A stretch of DNA of 14,686 nucleotides, from assembly GCA_016926595.1 (NCBI GenBank), contig JAFGOG010000392.1:1-14686 (forward strand), given 5' to 3'. The notes below the pieces were generated by a model. That model was not told the origin of the DNA, did no database searches, and saw only the letters and a list, made by a program, of their open reading frames with translations. Below are positions 1 through 7,268 of this stretch, in pieces (position 1 is the first letter of the stretch; the number at the start of each line of letters is the position of its first letter). The position numbers and the translations under genes are program-made. Source of the DNA: Anaerolineae bacterium. Its GTDB lineage: Bacteria > Chloroflexota > Anaerolineae > JAAYZQ01.

Positions 1-525
1 CGCTGCCGGGATGACGTGCCCGTGGGGATCCCAGGCCGGATGGCCCAATTCTTCGTCCAGCCGCTCCACTTCCTCCAACGACGTCTCGTGTTCGCGGCGA
101 TGGGCTTCCGCGTGGACGGCCTCCAGGGGCATGCCCTCTCGCTTCACCAGGTAGTGCTCCCAGAGACGGTGCGCCCGGATCAATTCACGGGCACGTGCTT
201 CTCCTGTCTCTGTCAGGTGCATCTTGCCCTGAGCTTCCTCCTCAGCCCAACCGAAGGTGACGAGGGCGCTGGCGATGTCTTCGGCTATCGCCCTTGGAAA
301 ACCCATGGAGCAGGCCAGATCTTCCCTGTCCCAGGCGCCTCCCGCCTCCTGGAGCCCGCAGGCTGCCTTTAATGCATCCTCTGCCTCCACTGACCGGGGT
401 ATGGATCCAGATGCAATTGGTCGGGCTTCAGAAGTTGCTCGGCGCAGCCGCAGCTCTGTCCACAGCCAGAGGCCAGCCAGCATCAAGGCCAATAAAGACC
501 ACAGCCAGCAGTATCCCTCTTTCAT
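1..525 (-). CDS. Membrane-anchored DtxR/MntR-like metal-dependent regulator (partial, C-terminus beyond left edge)
   Basis: The 175 visible codons are open to the window edge. Start is ATG at 525, with a GGAGGGG ribosome site starting one base after the stop of the upstream flavoenzyme, so the two genes are co-transcribed. Residues 5-24 are a hydrophobic, Trp/Leu-rich helix followed by basic residues (ELRLRR), which looks like a single N-terminal membrane anchor. Residues about 48-105 fit a DtxR winged helix (ending KMHLTETGEARA). Residues 115-172 fit the metal-binding/dimerisation domain: AHRLWEHYL (His119, Glu123), VHAEAHRREH (His138, His142, Glu145, His146) and a GHPAWDPHG segment. In DtxR the residue matching His142 is Cys102; MntR also uses a different residue. 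The family represses or activates metal-uptake genes when loaded with Fe, Mn or Zn. A ZIP transporter two genes upstream supports a metal role. Any FeoA/SH3-like tail would lie outside the window. Family call is firm; metal and targets are unknown. Confidence 0.87.
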   Translation of the reverse strand, partial: MKEGYCWLWSLLALMLAGLWLWTELRLRRATSEARPIASGSIPRSVEAEDALKAACGLQEAGGAWDREDLACSMGFPRAIAEDIASALVTFGWAEEEAQGKMHLTETGEARARELIRAHRLWEHYLVKREGMPLEAVHAEAHRREHETSLEEVERLDEELGHPAWDPHGHVIPAA

Positions 526-541
526 TATTCTTGCCCCTCCA

Positions 542-2506
542 CTACAGACTGCGCCCTACCTCGAACCCCTCCCATACAGCCTCCAAGGCTTCGCGGGGCT
601 CCACGCAGTCGCCTACGACGTAAACCTCCACTCCGGCCTCGGTTTGCAGCGCTTCAGCCAGGGCATGGTTGACACGCAGACCCAAGGCGATGATCACTGT
701 CTCAGCGGGGAAGCGCATTTCCTGGGCATCGTCCTGTCGAGGGTAAGGTCGGGCAATGACGGTTGTTTCTCCCGCTTTGTTGGTCTCGAATCCGATTACC
801 TCCACCCCCGTGCGCACTTCCACGCCCATTGTCTCAAGCCGTCTGAGCAGGACAGCCTGGGCAAGGGGGTCCAGTTTGCCGCCCACCTCTGGCTTGCGCT
901 TGACGACGGTGGATTTTACGCCCTGCTGAGCGAGATACTCGGCTGTCTCCAAGCCGGCTGTGCCTGCGCCGACGATAAAGGCGCTATTGGTCGTCACTTT
1001 AGCTCTGCCATCCAGTAGGTCATAGGCTGTCAGCCAGCGGGTCGTTTCCAGACCGGGGAGGGGAGGCACAATAGGCTCGGCACCGGTAGCCAGTACCACG
1101 TCATCTGGCGCTTCGGCGGCGACTCGTTCGGGCGTGACCTCGGTGCCCAGTCGTATCACTACACCGTTTCGCGCCACATGGACCTGCTGGTAGCGGATCA
1201 GATCGGCGAACTCTTCCTTATAGGGCACGGACACTGCCTGACGCAGCCGCCCGCCCAGCCGGTCGTCCCGCTCATATAGGGTGACGTTGTGGCCCCGCTG
1301 GGCGGCTATCAGGGCTGCCTCCATGCCTGCCGGTCCGCCGCCTATGACCATCACCCGGCGCGGTTTCTCGGTGGGCAAGATCTGGATCTCAGCTTCGCGC
1401 CCGGTAAGGGGATTGAACATGCACGATGTGCCGTATCCCTGCCGCAGCCTGGCCAGGCAGCCCTGGTGGCAGGCGGCGCAGAGGAGGATGGCTTCCTCGT
1501 CGCCTTCCTGGGTTTTGCGCACCCAGTCGGGATCGGCCAGAAAGGCGCGGCCCAGCCCGATCCAGTCTGCCTGCCCTTGGGCCAGCGCCTCCCGGGCTAC
1601 GTCCGGACTGCGAATGCGGCCCGCCACGGCTACTGGAATACCGACCTTCCGCCGGATGGCGGCGGCCATAGGCAGCAGGTTGGCCTTGGGTGTGCCGGTG
1701 GGGTAGAGGCAAAACGGTACCGACTCGCACATAGTCCCAGAGGTGATGCTCAGAGCATCCACTCCCATCGCCTCCAGAGCAAGGGCGAGCGTTTCGGCAT
1801 CGACCAGTGTCAAGCCGCCATCCACGTAATCCTGGACGTTCATGCGCACCACGAGAGGAAACTCTTCGCCCACCGATTCTCGCACTGCGGCCAGCACCTC
1901 CTGCCCAAAGCGCAGCCGGTTCTCCCACAAACCACCGTACTCGTCATCGCGCTGATTTGAGTAAGGCGAGAGAAATTGGTGAATGAGATAACCATGGCTG
2001 AAGGGGATCTCCAAGGCGTCGAACCCAGCCGCACTGACGCGGCGGGCTGCCACAGCAAAAGAGGCTACCACTTTGGCAATCTCAGCACGGGTTAGTGGGC
2101 GGGGCGTCACCCCATTGGCCGGGCAGGGCACGGCGGATGCAGAGACACGCTCCCCATCTGGCACGAGCTTGGGGTTGGCCACGCGCCCAGCGTGGTTGAT
2201 GTGAGCCATGGCGTACCCGCCCGATTGGTGGACCGCCTCGACCAGGCGATGCAGGCCATCGACCAACCGGTCGTCGTCAATGCCCAATTGGGTGGGTAAC
2301 TCCCGCCCGTTGCGGTGCACGTACAGCGGCTCTGTGACCACCAGGCTCACGCCCCCCTTGGCACGGCGGGCATAGAAGGCGATATGGCGGTCGGTCACTT
2401 TGCCATCCGGAGTAGCATAGCCCAGCTTGATAGCGGTCATCATCAGCCGGTTGGGTAGGATTAGGCTGCCTACGCGGAGTGGTTGGAACAAAAGGTTGGT
2501 GCCCAT
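542..2506 (-). CDS. Fe-S flavoenzyme of the 2,4-dienoyl-CoA reductase / old yellow enzyme family
   Basis: A 654-residue protein with the three-part layout of FadH, enoate reductase, BaiCD and trimethylamine dehydrogenase. Residues about 5-340 form an OYE-type FMN TIM barrel (LPNRLMMTAI near the N-terminus, MAHINHAGR, SHGYLIHQFLSPYSNQR, DEYGG). A 4Fe-4S motif follows (CAACHQGC then a Cys 12 residues on, in TSCMFNP). Next comes an FAD fold (VMVIGGGPAGMEAAL) with an inserted NAD(P) fold (AFIVGAGTAGLETAEYL). Family members use NAD(P)H to reduce activated C=C bonds, or demethylate or dehydrogenate amines. The active-site Tyr and His of the SHGY segment are present. The region matching FadH His252 reads SGTMCESVPF with no His, so a true dienoyl-CoA substrate is doubtful. 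An in-frame ATG lies upstream at 2539, but AGGAGA seven bases before 2506 supports the start used. It is cytoplasmic, 33 bases after the ZIP gene and 16 before the DtxR-like gene. Substrate unknown. Confidence 0.93.
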   Translation of the reverse strand: MGTNLLFQPLRVGSLILPNRLMMTAIKLGYATPDGKVTDRHIAFYARRAKGGVSLVVTEPLYVHRNGRELPTQLGIDDDRLVDGLHRLVEAVHQSGGYAMAHINHAGRVANPKLVPDGERVSASAVPCPANGVTPRPLTRAEIAKVVASFAVAARRVSAAGFDALEIPFSHGYLIHQFLSPYSNQRDDEYGGLWENRLRFGQEVLAAVRESVGEEFPLVVRMNVQDYVDGGLTLVDAETLALALEAMGVDALSITSGTMCESVPFCLYPTGTPKANLLPMAAAIRRKVGIPVAVAGRIRSPDVAREALAQGQADWIGLGRAFLADPDWVRKTQEGDEEAILLCAACHQGCLARLRQGYGTSCMFNPLTGREAEIQILPTEKPRRVMVIGGGPAGMEAALIAAQRGHNVTLYERDDRLGGRLRQAVSVPYKEEFADLIRYQQVHVARNGVVIRLGTEVTPERVAAEAPDDVVLATGAEPIVPPLPGLETTRWLTAYDLLDGRAKVTTNSAFIVGAGTAGLETAEYLAQQGVKSTVVKRKPEVGGKLDPLAQAVLLRRLETMGVEVRTGVEVIGFETNKAGETTVIARPYPRQDDAQEMRFPAETVIIALGLRVNHALAEALQTEAGVEVYVVGDCVEPREALEAVWEGFEVGRSL

Positions 2507-2512
2507 TGAATT

Positions 2513-2518
2513 TCTCCT
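2513..2518 (-). promoter_or_regulatory. Ribosome binding site that fixes the flavoenzyme start
   Basis: AGGAGA sits six to seven bases upstream of the ATG at 2506. The longer in-frame ATG at 2539 would place this motif inside the coding region, and it would add residues not expected before the barrel's LLFQPLRVG start. Confidence 0.75.
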
Positions 2519-2539
2519 ATGTTTTGACATCATAATCAA

Positions 2540-3274
2540 TCACTGCTTTGACATCACAATCACTACAGCTACCAACACGCCAACAGCCAGTGCAATCACG
2601 CTGTGCCGCCGATTTTCTTTCTCCACCTCAGGCAATAGGTGGCAAGCGCCAACGTAGACCAATGCCCCCGCAGACACCGCCAGCAATATGCCCAACGTTG
2701 GCCTGGCGATGCTGTCTATGAACGGATAGGAGACAAGAGCTCCCAAGGGTGTGGATATGGCTGCGGCCAGGAAGGCGTAAAGCGCTGATTTCCTCTTGCT
2801 GAAACCTCCGCGCTCCAGGAGTAGAAACGTGACGATCCCTTCGGGAAACTCGTGGAGTACCATACCGATGGCGGCCAGCACCCCCGTGAAGACGCTCACA
2901 TTGAAAGTGACCGAATAGATGAACCCATCGATGAAAGAGTGGAGTCCAATACCTACCATGGGTATGATGCCAGTGGCGGCGGTTTCGCATCGATATTCGT
3001 GGCAAATGTACAGGTTCAGGAAACGGTTGAAGAGGTAAAGCATCAAGAATCCCGCCAGCAAGAATATGGGCGATCGGTCGTGCATCTGGAAAGACTTGGG
3101 GATAATGTGCATGAATGATACAGAAACAAGCACTCCTGCAGCGAAACTCATAAAGTAGGCCGTGTTTCCCCGCCCCCATGCCTCGTACTTGCTGATGACG
3201 TATATGCCTATGGTCGTTACGGCGCAGGCCAGAAAACTGGCCAGCATAACCACGATGAACGTCTGACTGTTCAC
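2540..3274 (-). CDS. ZIP family metal transporter (GufA/ZupT-like)
   Basis: A 244-residue integral membrane protein with about eight hydrophobic segments (near residues 6-26, 39-59, 70-90, 103-126, 131-154, 163-184, 190-212 and 222-242). The ZIP signature is present: HSFIDG in segment 4 and HEFPEG in segment 5, whose His, Asp and Glu side chains form the binuclear metal site in the family. ZIP proteins bring Zn, Fe or Mn into the cytoplasm. A Cys/His-containing loop (ICHEYRCE) lies between segments 3 and 4 and may bind metal. The start is GTG, preceded six bases upstream by a strong GAGGAGG ribosome site at 3281-3287. It lies 57 bases after the DRTGG gene and ahead of the flavoenzyme and DtxR-like regulator, on the same strand. 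The metal cannot be told from sequence, and no DtxR-type operator was recognised in the upstream gap. Confidence 0.93.
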   Translation of the reverse strand: MNSQTFIVVMLASFLACAVTTIGIYVISKYEAWGRGNTAYFMSFAAGVLVSVSFMHIIPKSFQMHDRSPIFLLAGFLMLYLFNRFLNLYICHEYRCETAATGIIPMVGIGLHSFIDGFIYSVTFNVSVFTGVLAAIGMVLHEFPEGIVTFLLLERGGFSKRKSALYAFLAAAISTPLGALVSYPFIDSIARPTLGILLAVSAGALVYVGACHLLPEVEKENRRHSVIALAVGVLVAVVIVMSKQ

Positions 3275-3331
3275 CAGTTTCCTCCTCGTGCTACATTAGG
3301 CTTTTCCTGCTGATTCGACTGACCGCTGGGA

Positions 3332-4420
3332 TCATGCCGATCCGGGCCGGCGCTCCAGATCGAGCACCTGGTACAAGCGATCCAGGTCGACGTGCTCGGC
3401 CAGTAGCGCCTCGAACTTGAGTAGTTTAGCGACCTGCCCCAAGCGGGTCTTGCCGAAAATGAGCTCAATTGCTTCGACCGTCTCCAGCGTGTTGGTGCGC
3501 ACCAGCAGCGCAGCAATCTTGCATTCGTCGGCCTGCCTGATAATTAGCGGGCTGGGACGCAGGTTATTCGTCAGGATCAGGCAGATTGTCGAAGTCTCAA
3601 GCGCGGCCAATAGGATATCAGGCCGATCGCCAGTGGTGATCACGGCTTTGTTGGTTTGTTTGCGGAAACAACTGAGGGCAGCCTCAGCGGTCATTGCCCC
3701 CACGGTAAGCGTTTCGACTATGGCTTCCGGGTCATAATGCTTTGTCAGCACTTTAGCTTCAAGAACGGTAGCCAGTTCCGCTACGGTCAGTGCCTCCAAG
3801 CTGCGTACCTCAGGGAGCACACCAAATACAACGATGCCCTGCTCCTCTAAATAAGGCACGGCTACCTCAGATACAAAGGAAGTCGCGTCAGGCGGCACCC
3901 TGTTAATGATGATACCACACATCGTTTCGCCCAGCCGGCTGTGAGCTGCAAGGGCATCATCCAGCACGCGTATCTCGTCTCTATATTTGACGATCGCAAG
4001 CACGTCACCGCCAAAGTCTGCTGCGACGGCTTGAGTCGGCAATCCTACTACATAGCCCTCCCGTAGACTGCCGCCGCCCTCAAGTAGCAGCACATCTTGG
4101 CCGGCGCATACTGCTTCAAACGCCGATCGCACTTGGCGCATCAAATCGAGTTCCGTCTCACCGCGCACGTGCGCACGCACAAAGTTCGGGGTCACCACCA
4201 CGGGTGAGAGCTCCCAGGGTTCTGCTACCAGATGGAGCACCTCTTTGGCAAAGGCTGCGTCCTCATCGGCCACTCTGCCTGCCACGCGCCAGGGTTGCAG
4301 GCTGAGTGGCTTGAGATATCCTACACGATAGCCGGAGGCCTGGAAATGCTTGCCCAACGCCAGACAGGTGGCGGTTTTCCCAGAGTGGCGTTCAACCGAG
4401 GTCACATACAATGTCTTCAT
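3332..4420 (-). CDS. BioD-like P-loop plus DRTGG-domain protein (phosphotransacetylase N-terminal-like)
   Basis: A 362-residue cytoplasmic protein. Residues 1-200 are a BioD/CobQ-like P-loop domain (AAA_26 type) with the variant Walker A TSVERHSGKTATCLAL, a LLLEGGGS segment and GIIINRVPPD. Residues about 215-330 fit a DRTGG domain, with VITTGDRPDILLAA and a repeated Leu-rich tail. This arrangement is the N-terminal half of long bacterial phosphotransacetylases; the catalytic Pta domain is absent. Such proteins are often annotated as phosphotransacetylase-family or cobyrinate synthase-like proteins and commonly sit beside ADP-forming acetyl-CoA synthetase. Here the start ATG overlaps the synthetase stop by four bases (ATGA), so translation is coupled. 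A regulatory or nucleotide/CoA-sensing role for the synthetase is an inference, because the family's biochemical role is unsettled. The first Walker A position is Glu instead of Gly, which is usual in this subgroup as I know it. Confidence 0.88.
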   Translation of the reverse strand: MKTLYVTSVERHSGKTATCLALGKHFQASGYRVGYLKPLSLQPWRVAGRVADEDAAFAKEVLHLVAEPWELSPVVVTPNFVRAHVRGETELDLMRQVRSAFEAVCAGQDVLLLEGGGSLREGYVVGLPTQAVAADFGGDVLAIVKYRDEIRVLDDALAAHSRLGETMCGIIINRVPPDATSFVSEVAVPYLEEQGIVVFGVLPEVRSLEALTVAELATVLEAKVLTKHYDPEAIVETLTVGAMTAEAALSCFRKQTNKAVITTGDRPDILLAALETSTICLILTNNLRPSPLIIRQADECKIAALLVRTNTLETVEAIELIFGKTRLGQVAKLLKFEALLAEHVDLDRLYQVLDLERRPGSA

Positions 4421-6555
4421 GGCTGTTTTCCTGTCCTTATCTCTTTCGCTACGACCAGGCGCATGTCAATGGCGATGGCACCCTGCCCCTTGGGGTAGAC
4501 GACGAGCGGGTTGATGTCGAGTTCGACGATCTCGGGAAAGTCCTGGACAAGCTGCCCAACCCGAAGCAGTGCGTCAACAATGGCGTCTTTGTCAGCCTGC
4601 GGCTGGCCGCGCACGCCATCTAATAGGGCGTGCGCACGAATCTCGCCCAGCATCGCTTCGGCCTCGTGTGGCGAGAAGGGTGCGATGCGAGAAGTGATAT
4701 CCTTCAGCACTTCTATATAGATGCCGCCCAGGCCAAAGGTGACCAAGGGTCCGAACTGGGGGTCTCGATTCATTCCCACCAGCACCTCCAGCCCACCTGG
4801 GGGAACCATCTTTTGTACCAAGCACCCCCATAGCTGCGCTTCAGGGAGGTAGCGCCGTGCCCTATACACCATCAGCTCGAACGCATCTCTTACCTCTTCT
4901 GCACTACGCAGACCAACCTTCACGCCGCCTACATCCGTCTTGTGCAGGATATCGGGTGAGGCGATCTTGAGGACGACCGGGTAGCCGATCTGTCCCGCCA
5001 GCTCGATAGCGCGCTCGGGCGTGTCGGCTAGCGCAGACTCGGGAATGCGCAGCCCGTAGGACTCTAGGATCGCCCGCGCTTCTGCGTCGCCAATGGCCAC
5101 GCGCCCCTCGGCCCACGCCTGGTCAATCACCATCCGGGTGGCGGCTCGATTGACCTCAAACTTGACAGACTCGGGGATGGGGCGAGCACGGATGTCCCGA
5201 TACTCTGCCATGGCCCGGAAAACGCTGGCAGCGGGCTCGGGAAAAGAATAATTGGGGACGTCGTGCGACCGCAGAATGTCAATGCCATCTGCCATCAGTG
5301 TCTCACCCATGAAGCACGCCAGTACCGGCTTTTGCGTCTCGTCGCTCAGCGCCGCTACAGCCTCTGCCATTGCTTTGACGTCCAACGCGGCCAGGGGAAC
5401 CAGCATAGCCAACAAGCCGTCCACATTGGGATCTGCGATCACAGTTTCCAGCGCAAAACGGTAGCGGTCGGGCGAGGCATCGCCAAGCACGTCTACAGGG
5501 TTGGCGGCGCTGGCTGTATCAGACAGATGTTGTTTCAGTGTCTTGATGGTCTCAAGTTCAAAGCGCGCCAGTGTCAACCCGGCCCGCTCCAGCGCGTCGG
5601 CGGCCAAAATTCCTGGCCCGCCAGCGTTGGTGACAATCGCGATCCGGTCTCCCTGTAGCAGAGGCTGGTAACCAATTCCCAGGGCTATGTCAAAGAGCGA
5701 TTCTAGCGAGCTGGCCTGCAACACGCCCGCTTGTCGAAAGGCGGCGTGGTAGGCTTGTTCAGATCCAGCCAGTGACCCGGTGTGTGACGACACAGCACGC
5801 ACACCAGACGGCGTCACACCAGATTTGATGGCAATGACAGGCTTCAAGCGAGTAACTTCACGGGCAGTATGGATGAACTCCTGGCCGTTGGCCAATTCCT
5901 CGCTGTAAATCAGGATCACACGCGTATGCTTATCATCGGCCCAAGCCCTGAGCAGATCGATCTCATTCACATCGGCTTTGTTGCCCAGGCTGACGAACTT
6001 GGATAAACCCAAACGACCCGCCTGCGCCCAATCGAGAATGGCTGCGCCCAACGCGCCCGATTGCGACATAAAGGCCATGGGACCACGGGGAGGTGTGACC
6101 GCTGCAAACGAGGCGTTTAGGGGGGTGAAGGTGTCGATCACCCCTAGACAATTTGGGCCGACAATCCGGATATTGAATTCGCGCGCGATGGCGACTAGCT
6201 CATGCTCGCGCTCGACTCCCTTCATGCCGGATTCTCGAAAGCCGGCGCTGATCACGATTGCCGCCGGGATACCTTTTTGTCCACAGGCGCGCAGGACAGA
6301 TGGCACGTGCGGATGGGGGACCAGAATCACGGCCAAGTCGATGGGATCGGGGACATCCAACACGGAGGGATAGGCTGGGCAGCCAAGGATTTCCTTCGCC
6401 GTAGGGTTGATCGGAAATACGACTCCCCGCTGTGTGTAGCCGCCTTCTACGAGGTTCTTTAGCACAGCATAACCCAGCTTGCTCGGACTGGACGAAGCAC
6501 CAATCACGGCTACCGAAGCTGGTTCAAAGAGGGCCTTCAACTTGTTGGACTGCAT
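4417..6555 (-). CDS. ADP-forming acetyl/acyl-CoA synthetase, fused alpha-beta form
   Basis: A 712-residue enzyme that interconverts acyl-CoA + ADP + Pi and acid + CoA + ATP, giving substrate-level ATP in fermenters. Domains in order: CoA-binding Rossmann domain (VAVIGASSSPSKLGYAVLKN, residues 15-34), succinyl-CoA-ligase-like domains with the phosphorylated His258 in AVSSHTGSLAGS and a TNAGGPGILAAD loop (309-320), a linker near 455-480, then an ATP-grasp domain from about 487 (ILESYGLRIPES, YPVVLKIASPDILHKTDVGGV with the second conserved His538, and ELDINPLVV near the C-terminus). The length suits the fused form, as against separate AcdA and AcdB. The start is ATG 6555 with GGGGAGG about nine bases upstream; an ATG at 6609 adds 18 residues that do not look like the family. 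It is followed by the DRTGG gene with a 4-base overlap and preceded by a receiver-only regulator. The preferred acid is unknown. Confidence 0.95.
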   Translation of the reverse strand: MQSNKLKALFEPASVAVIGASSSPSKLGYAVLKNLVEGGYTQRGVVFPINPTAKEILGCPAYPSVLDVPDPIDLAVILVPHPHVPSVLRACGQKGIPAAIVISAGFRESGMKGVEREHELVAIAREFNIRIVGPNCLGVIDTFTPLNASFAAVTPPRGPMAFMSQSGALGAAILDWAQAGRLGLSKFVSLGNKADVNEIDLLRAWADDKHTRVILIYSEELANGQEFIHTAREVTRLKPVIAIKSGVTPSGVRAVSSHTGSLAGSEQAYHAAFRQAGVLQASSLESLFDIALGIGYQPLLQGDRIAIVTNAGGPGILAADALERAGLTLARFELETIKTLKQHLSDTASAANPVDVLGDASPDRYRFALETVIADPNVDGLLAMLVPLAALDVKAMAEAVAALSDETQKPVLACFMGETLMADGIDILRSHDVPNYSFPEPAASVFRAMAEYRDIRARPIPESVKFEVNRAATRMVIDQAWAEGRVAIGDAEARAILESYGLRIPESALADTPERAIELAGQIGYPVVLKIASPDILHKTDVGGVKVGLRSAEEVRDAFELMVYRARRYLPEAQLWGCLVQKMVPPGGLEVLVGMNRDPQFGPLVTFGLGGIYIEVLKDITSRIAPFSPHEAEAMLGEIRAHALLDGVRGQPQADKDAIVDALLRVGQLVQDFPEIVELDINPLVVYPKGQGAIAIDMRLVVAKEIRTGKQP

Positions 6556-6664
6556 CCCTTTTGCCCTCCCCGATCTCAGAGGTGTACTTTGGATGGAATA
6601 CCAGGCCATCCTGGCTACCTGAAACCAGTCCTACCTTGCTTGTGGTGTAAGAAGGCGCCGTGGC

Positions 6665-7042
6665 CTAAATGGACAATTTGTGAACCTGGTCCAGTATGGC
6701 ACCAAGCACTGCACCTGGCCCGCCATCTTTAAGTAGGAAAGCGTCCACCCCGGCAGCGAGCGCCTCGGATCGATATTTGGCATGCAGCGTCAGGGCGATG
6801 ACTTTGACCGCCGGCCACTGTTCTTTGATACGCCGTGTGGCCTCCACACCATTCATAACCGGCATTTGCATGTCCATCAGCACCACGTCTGGCCTGTATT
6901 CCGCAACCAAAGCCACGGACTCTTGCCCATCGGCGGCCTCGCCAATCACCTCTACTTGTGGCAAGAGGGTTAGTAAGGCCTTCAAACCTTGACGTGTTGT
7001 CGGTCGATCATCTGCAATCAGAACCTTCACTTGTCTTTCCAT
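6665..7042 (-). CDS. Stand-alone receiver-domain response regulator (CheY-like size, NarL-type receiver)
   Basis: A 125-residue protein made of one receiver domain. It has the acidic pair Asp11/Asp12, phospho-acceptor Asp57 (VVLMDMQMP), Thr85 and Lys105 (LLKDGG). The sequence style is that of NarL/FixJ receivers (TTRQGLKALL, NGVEATRRIKE), yet it ends right after the last helix with no LuxR-type helix-turn-helix, and the 110 bases downstream show no remnant of one. It therefore probably acts through protein contacts or as a phosphate sink. An AGAGGG ribosome site precedes the ATG by about six bases. It is the first gene after the promoter at 7106-7134 and is followed by the acyl-CoA synthetase. 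The nearby kinase (8006-9484) is the likely phosphodonor, by proximity only. Confidence 0.93.
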   Translation of the reverse strand: MERQVKVLIADDRPTTRQGLKALLTLLPQVEVIGEAADGQESVALVAEYRPDVVLMDMQMPVMNGVEATRRIKEQWPAVKVIALTLHAKYRSEALAAGVDAFLLKDGGPGAVLGAILDQVHKLSI

Positions 7043-7105
7043 GTGCTACCCTCTTCTTGGCAGTAAGAAACTGGCATCGCTCACAAAGGTACACACTGCA
7101 CTTCT

Positions 7106-7134
7106 ATGATACTCAAGAATCTATGCACTGTCAT
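7106..7134 (-). promoter_or_regulatory. Predicted sigma70-type promoter for the receiver / acyl-CoA synthetase / DRTGG transcript
   Basis: On the minus strand, ATGACA (-35, 7129-7134) is followed after exactly 17 bases by TATCAT (-10, 7106-7111), each matching the consensus at five of six positions. The predicted start of transcription is near 7100, giving an untranslated leader of about 55 bases before the ATG at 7042. Confidence 0.65.
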
Positions 7135-7209
7135 CAGAGGGATCGCTGATCTTTGGCTCAACAAAAAAGGGACCGCTTTGCGTGGTATCTCTCCACATTT
7201 GCCGAGCAA

Positions 7210-7231
7210 GCCTACGAGGAGTCTCGTAGGC
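7210..7231. other. Perfect 9-bp inverted repeat (hairpin) between the two response-regulator genes
   Basis: GCCTACGAG and CTCGTAGGC are exact inverted copies separated by GAGT, 38 bases past the stop of the NarL-type regulator. In the minus direction it is followed by TTGCTCGG, not a T-run, so it is not a standard intrinsic terminator there. In the plus direction it is followed by ATTTTGG. It may end or stabilise the upstream message (processing or Rho-linked); the new promoter downstream fits a transcript boundary here. Confidence 0.55.
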
Positions 7232-7268
7232 ATTTTGGCGACGATACCGGGCAGCTTGGCAATCTGGC

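Noticed and set aside
257..1018. Long plus-strand frame of 253 codons near the left end
   Set aside because: It is antisense to the flavoenzyme and DtxR-like genes, shows no recognisable domain, and arises from high GC codon use on the other strand.
3275..3331. DtxR-type operator ahead of the ZIP gene
   Set aside because: A single CCTAA word is present but no inverted partner at the expected spacing.
6556..6609. ATG 6609 as the acyl-CoA synthetase start
   Set aside because: The added 18 residues are unlike the family, and the ribosome site points to ATG 6555.
6610..6625. Short CCAGG/CCTGG stem between the receiver gene and the synthetase gene as a terminator
   Set aside because: Five-base stem, no T-run, and the genes appear to be co-transcribed.
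7210..7231. Calling the 9-bp hairpin a standard intrinsic terminator
   Set aside because: No T-run follows it in the minus direction, where the upstream gene is read; it is kept only as a hairpin.
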